Assembly: GCA_023101885.1 (NCBI GenBank)
Contig: JALPQD010000215.1
Span: 1,302,001-1,366,000, forward strand
Length of the DNA: 64,000 nt
DNA from: Typhlomys cinereus
Taxonomy: Eukaryota > Chordata > Mammalia > Rodentia > Platacanthomyidae
Direction of reading: 5' to 3'
The notes beneath the pieces were generated by a model that was not told the DNA's origin, did not search any database, and saw only the letters and a list, made by a program, of their open reading frames with translations. Both the position numbers and the translations under genes were made by a program. Below, piece by piece: positions 60,239-64,000 of the stretch (position 1 is its first letter; the number at the start of each line of letters is the position of its first letter).

Positions 60239-60596
60239 CCCCGCCTCCCGCCGGCCCCGCCTCCCGCCGGCCCCGCCTCCCGCCGGCCCGCCTCCGCCGC
60301 CCGCCTCCGCCGGCCCCGCCTCCCGCCGGCCCCGCCTCCCGCCGGCCCCGCCTCCCGCCGGCCCCGCCTCCCGCCGGCCCCGCCTCCCGCCGGCCCCGCC
60401 TCCCGCCGGCCCCGCCTCCCGCCGGCCCCGCCTCCCGCCGGCCCCGCCTCCCGCCGGCCCCGCCTCCCGCCGGCCCCGCCTCCCGCCGGCCCCGCCTCCC
60501 CCCGGCCCCGCCTCCCGCCGCCCCGCCTCCCGCCGGCCCCGCCTCCCGCCGGCCCCGCCTCCCGCCGGCCCCGCCTCCCGCCGGCCCCGCCTCCCC
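60239..60596. repeat. GC-rich 16-bp minisatellite, about 20 copies
   Basis: The unit CCCCGCCTCCCGCCGG repeats three times, is interrupted at about 60287-60313 by shortened units, then runs some 17 more times with few changes. It is CpG-dense, and each unit holds GC-box-like sequence. The minus strand is G-rich with quadruplex potential. All frames are open, which creates spurious Pro/Ala or Gly/Arg proteins. Confidence 0.97.
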
Positions 60597-61159
60597 ACAT
60601 GGGGTTCACAGAGGAAGCAGGTGGGGCAGGTTTGCTGGCGTGGCTGGTGGCTTCTGACCTGGCACTGCCATCTCTCAGGGACTTCCAACTTCCATTTCCC
60701 CCGGTAGTTCACCAAGTCGCGGTGTAGGACAGCCCCTCCCCACCCCTCCTGTCCGCTCAGCCCTCGCGGGACACCTCTCGTGGACCCAGGCAGGCGCTCT
60801 GCCCCTGAGCACACGCCAGTCGGCTCCTAAACACCATCGTGCAGCCATAGCGTGCCCAGGAGCCTCTGGGCTTCACCCAAGCTGCACGTGCCCTCGGGGG
60901 GCCGTGGCTCTGTCCACTGGAGGCGTCACCCGCAGCCGGAGTCCCTGTCTGCATTTGTACGCGGCCTGCGAGGGCAAGTTCAGGCTGGAAGGATGTTTCC
61001 AGGGCTGTGCAGCGGCCGAGCCCCGCTCCACGCGAGGCCTCCAGCCAGCCCGGCCACGGCAGCTGCTCTCCAGTTCCACGCGGGGAGCCAGGTCTCACGC
61101 ACACCTCAGCTTTATTTCCTTTTCTCAAACTTGAAGAAAAGGCTCCTTTATAAAGCTAT

Positions 61160-61545
61160 AGCAGGAAAGGGGAGTGGATGAAGGAGAAGGAGGAAGAGGA
61201 AGAAAAGAAAGGAGGGAAGGGAGGAAGGAAAGGAGGAAAAGGAGGGAGAGAAAGAGAAGGAGGAAAACGAAGTAAGAAAAGGGAGGAAGAGGGGGAAAAG
61301 GGAAGAGGAGGAGGAAAAGTAAGAAGAGGAGAAAAAAGTGAAAGAAGAGGAGGAAGAGAAGAAGGGGAAGCAGAGAAGAGGAAAAAGGAGGAGGGGAGGA
61401 AGAGCGGGAAGAAGAAAGAAGAGGAGGAGGAATAGGAGAAAGAAGTGGAGGAAGAGGAGGAGGGAAAGGAAGAAGGAGGAAGGGAAGGAAGAGGAAGGAG
61501 ATGAGAAGAGGAGGAGGGAGATGATGATGATGAGGTGGAGGAGGC
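61160..61545. repeat. homopurine GGA/GAA tract, about 390 bp
   Basis: The plus strand is nearly pure A/G, made of AGGAGG, GAAGAAG and GGAAAAG units with few pyrimidines. It is the longest polypurine tract in the window and can in principle form triplex DNA. Confidence 0.95.
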
Positions 61546-62550
61546 GTGGAGGGGCAAGGCAGTGCCTCCCTCACCCTCTACCCTCTTCTGGCTGCCCTCA
61601 GGTTCCGGGTCCACAGGGCGCTGGCCTGGTGGTTCAGGTTCTCACCCTGTCAGGTCCGAGGCCCTGAGAGCCCAGGACCTGGGGTGGTGGCTGAGCTCTG
61701 GGTGCTGGCGAGGCACGGGAGGGACGCAGCCAGGCTGCCGCGGTTCCTTCGGCCGCCATCAGCCAGCCGTGGCCAGCCGCCGCCTCTGGAAAGGCTGCTC
61801 CTAATTAGAATGGATCGAGGCGTCTTCGCTCAGCTTTGTTCTCGTCTCCACTGAATTGTGGCTTTAGGACTTAATCTGCCGCCGTTGCCAGTGGCTGTGC
61901 CCGGGGCTCTCAGCGCACCCCACTGCTCCAGCCAGCTGGCTGGCATCTGGAGGGGCTCCGCGGGCCGCTTTGCACCCTTCAGCCCAGACCCCTCTTCCTG
62001 CCCCCCTGCATAAGCACGCGTTTCCTCTCCCTTTCATTTCCCCTCATGGAGATCCCAGGCTGCCCCGCTCCTGCCCCTGGGAGGGCGAGTTGGTCTATTT
62101 CTCTGGAGGACAATTTGTCACATCCTATTTAAGACTTACAAAAGCATGAGGTTTTGACCTGGGTAGTCCTCTTCTAGGAATCGATCCCCTACACATCACC
62201 GGATGGACGGAAAGACATTGCCCTGAGTGCTATTTACAAGCGACTGTCTTGCAACTAACCCACTGTCTTCAGGGGAGTGTATTGAAAGCAGGGTGCTGCA
62301 GGTGAACTGGAAAGGGGGGGGTCTCAGGGAAACGTTCATGTAGAGTGTGTCAGGCGCTCCTGGGATCACAGCTGACTTCATCCATGATGGAAGCAGCCAT
62401 GCGCTGGTTCAGACGTGTACTGGCCCTGGCTGGTATTCAGTTGAGACCATCAGCACCCATACAACCAGAGTGGGAGGAGGCAGGAATGTGTCACTAAGAC
62501 TTGGCAGCTTCTCCATCTGGTTATGGAGAACAAGTGTGCTCTTGCTGTGT
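61546..62550. other. flanking unique sequence
   Basis: No gene or repeat was recognised. The part at 61795-61890 is less GC-rich and has a TAATTAGAATGGATCG motif. Confidence 0.5.
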
Positions 62551-62562
62551 ATTTTTGTTGTT

Positions 62563-62602
<40 letters not shown>

Positions 62603-62827
62603 ATGTCCCTTTGGAGGACCAAGGGTGACTAGGGGAATCATTCTGGATTGTTTCTACCTCCTTTTTGCTTTTGCTCTGGGATTTCCCAGACTCTGCCCAC
62701 CAGGGTCTGAAGTGTAGGCCACCGCTCTTTCTACCTGGCAGTTTTACAGTGGGGTCTAATAGGATCCGAACTCAGGACTTTCTGCTTATGAGGCAGAGTC
62801 TTAACTCCTGAGTCATCTCTCTGGCCC
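62551..62827 (-). mobile_element. B2-like SINE, older subfamily, with TG tail
   Basis: TG run (62563-62599), TTTGGAGGACCAAGGGTGAC, AATCATTCTGGATTGTTTC, ATCCGAACTCAGGACTTTC and head complement TGAGTCATCTCTCTGGCCC. Confidence 0.92.
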
Positions 62828-62869
62828 TGGGTTCCATATTCGGTGCTGCAATAAATTTACCATATAGAA

Positions 62870-63084
62870 TATTATTTTTGTGTATGTAGATGTAGCGTGT
62901 GTGTGTGTGTGTGTGTATGCATGTGTTTGCACACATTTTTGAATGCATATGGAGACCTGAGGTTGACATCACATGCCTTCCTCAATTAATCTTCACTAAA
63001 CCTGGATCTCGACAGGTTAGCTGGCCTTCATAACTTTGGGGGTCTGCTCATCTCCCATCCTCAGTGCTGTGCACAGTCAGACCT
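62870..63084 (-). mobile_element. B3-like SINE, left part (interrupted)
   Basis: TG run, GGAGACCTGAGGTTGACATC, CAATTAATCTTCACTAAACC, GGTCTGCTCATCTCCCATCC and CAGTGCTGTGCACAG. The expected remainder lies after the next SINE. Confidence 0.65.
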
Positions 63085-63368
63085 GTTTTTTTAAATGTGT
63101 ATAGGCACTGACTGTGCATACATGTGTAGATTTCTCTCTCTCTCTCTGTAGAAGAGGGCACTGTGTGTCTATGGAGGTCCAAGGGTGGCATCAGGAAGCA
63201 TCCTGGACGGCTCTACATCCTTATTGCTTTGCTCGGGGGTTTCTCAGGCTCTGCCTTCCAGGGCTGGAAGTGTGGGCTGGCTGCCATCTCTGTCGAGTGT
63301 TTTTGTGTGGGACCAGATCCTTCTGCTTGCAAGACAGAGGCTTAGCCCCTGTGTCATCCCTCCAGCCC
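63085..63368 (-). mobile_element. B2-like SINE, older subfamily, nested in a B3-like SINE
   Basis: TGGAGGTCCAAGGGTGGCATC, AAGCATCCTGGACGGC, CAGGCTCTGCCTTCCAGG and head complement TGTGTCATCCCTCCAGCCC. A CT run is at 63133-63147. Confidence 0.88.
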
Positions 63369-63455
63369 ACGCCTATGTTTTCGCCAGGGTCCCGGGGATC
63401 TGAACTCAGGTCTTCATGTTTGTACAGCAAGTACTTCACCAACTGAGACACTCTA
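63369..63455 (-). mobile_element. B3-like SINE, right part (tRNA-derived head)
   Basis: ACGCCTATGTTTTCGCC, GGGATCTGAACTCAGGTC and GCAAGTACTTCACCAACTGAG. It completes the element begun at 62870. Confidence 0.65.
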
Positions 63456-64000
63456 TCTAAATATAAATCTGGGTGTATCTGAATCCACCCATGGAAACTA
63501 CAAGTCGGCGACACTCCAAATGGATACATGGGAAGGTGAGGGTCAGAGATGGTAAGTGCCTTGCTTAAGAACACCCAGTCCTAATCTCTTTGCAGAAGGC
63601 CTGTGCACCCCAGATAGCCACGGACTGGGCTCTCCTGATCTCCTGTCCACGTTCCACTCCGATCTCTCCCCCAAGGGTCACTTTGCATAATGGCTTTGCT
63701 GGAAATTCGCTTTCCATTTAAAATCTCAGGTGAAACACAAAAACTGCGCAGTCGATATTTTCTCCTAAGGAGCCTTCGAAGTCCTCTGGTCTTTTGTGGG
63801 GTGGAAGCAAGCTCTCGGTCACCATCTTACTCCTCCACTCCGTATGCCTACAGAGCAGTGGAGAAATGAGCGGCAGATACATACACATCCTGAAATTCTC
63901 CAAGGGCCTGTAGCCTGGTGCTTAATCCTGCCTCCACCCGACAGTTTGCAACTCAAAGAAGTCACTCTGCTGTTATCTCTGTCTCTAAAGTAGATAAAGG
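63456..64000. other. flanking sequence with nothing recognised
   Basis: Unique sequence to the window end. No exon of a neighbouring gene was recognised. Confidence 0.5.

Noticed and set aside
59845..60609. 254-codon minus-strand frame of Gly/Arg/Ala repeats
   Set aside because: It is the translation of the 16-bp minisatellite. Because 16 is not a multiple of 3, all frames cycle and stay open.
61125..61614. Ser/Leu/Phe-rich and Glu/Lys-rich frames
   Set aside because: They translate the homopurine/homopyrimidine tract on both strands.
63456..64000. Possible exon of a neighbouring gene such as IFT27 near the right end
   Set aside because: Synteny in human would place it beyond this distance, and no frame here resembles a known exon.

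Overview
This is mammalian nuclear DNA, almost certainly from a rodent. The window is full of rodent-type short retroposons: 7SL-derived B1 elements, B1+ID dimers like B4, B3-like elements, and a B2-like tRNA-derived SINE with pol III A and B boxes. Older MIR and hAT-like fragments and many CA/TG microsatellites are also present. The youngest SINE family does not match the mouse B2 sequence as I know it, so a non-murine rodent is likely (a jerboa or jumping-mouse relative is one guess). The species call is inference.

Only one protein-coding exon can be supported. It is the first coding exon of CACNG2 (stargazin, TARP gamma-2), on the minus strand at 26405-26615, encoding residues 1-70 plus one base of codon 71. 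Everything to its left (1-26404) is therefore the 5' part of CACNG2 intron 1, which continues past the window edge. To its right are the 5' UTR, an overlapping upstream ORF, and a CpG island with CGG repeats and REST/RE1 half-sites (about 27050-27830). From there to 64000 is 5' flanking or intergenic sequence. Human synteny would place IFT27 and PVALB further out on that side, but no exon of either was recognised.

Layout: 1-26404 is intron 1, with scattered SINEs, a 15.7 kb minisatellite and a CCA/CCG triplet array at 21.6-21.87 kb. 26405-27850 is the exon, 5' UTR and promoter. 28-35.7 kb is mostly unique flank with MIR fragments. 35.7-44.9 kb is dense in SINEs, including the best-preserved copies with target-site duplications, a SINE nested in another SINE, an hAT-like repeat split by SINEs, and a TG minisatellite with a 90-bp higher-order period. 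45-58 kb is mixed unique sequence and SINEs. 58.9-61.5 kb holds a TG minisatellite, a GC-rich 16-bp minisatellite and a roughly 390-bp homopurine tract. 62.5-63.5 kb has more SINEs, one probably nested.

I saw no rRNA, no functional tRNA, no CRISPR, no bacterial-type operon and no second gene. Most long open frames here are chance products of microsatellites, GC-rich sequence or SINEs. I found no evidence of a new multi-gene system. The observations most worth a second look are the CACNG2 overlapping uORF, the rearranged RE1 half-sites, the nested SINE with an 18-nt duplication, and the structured minisatellites.
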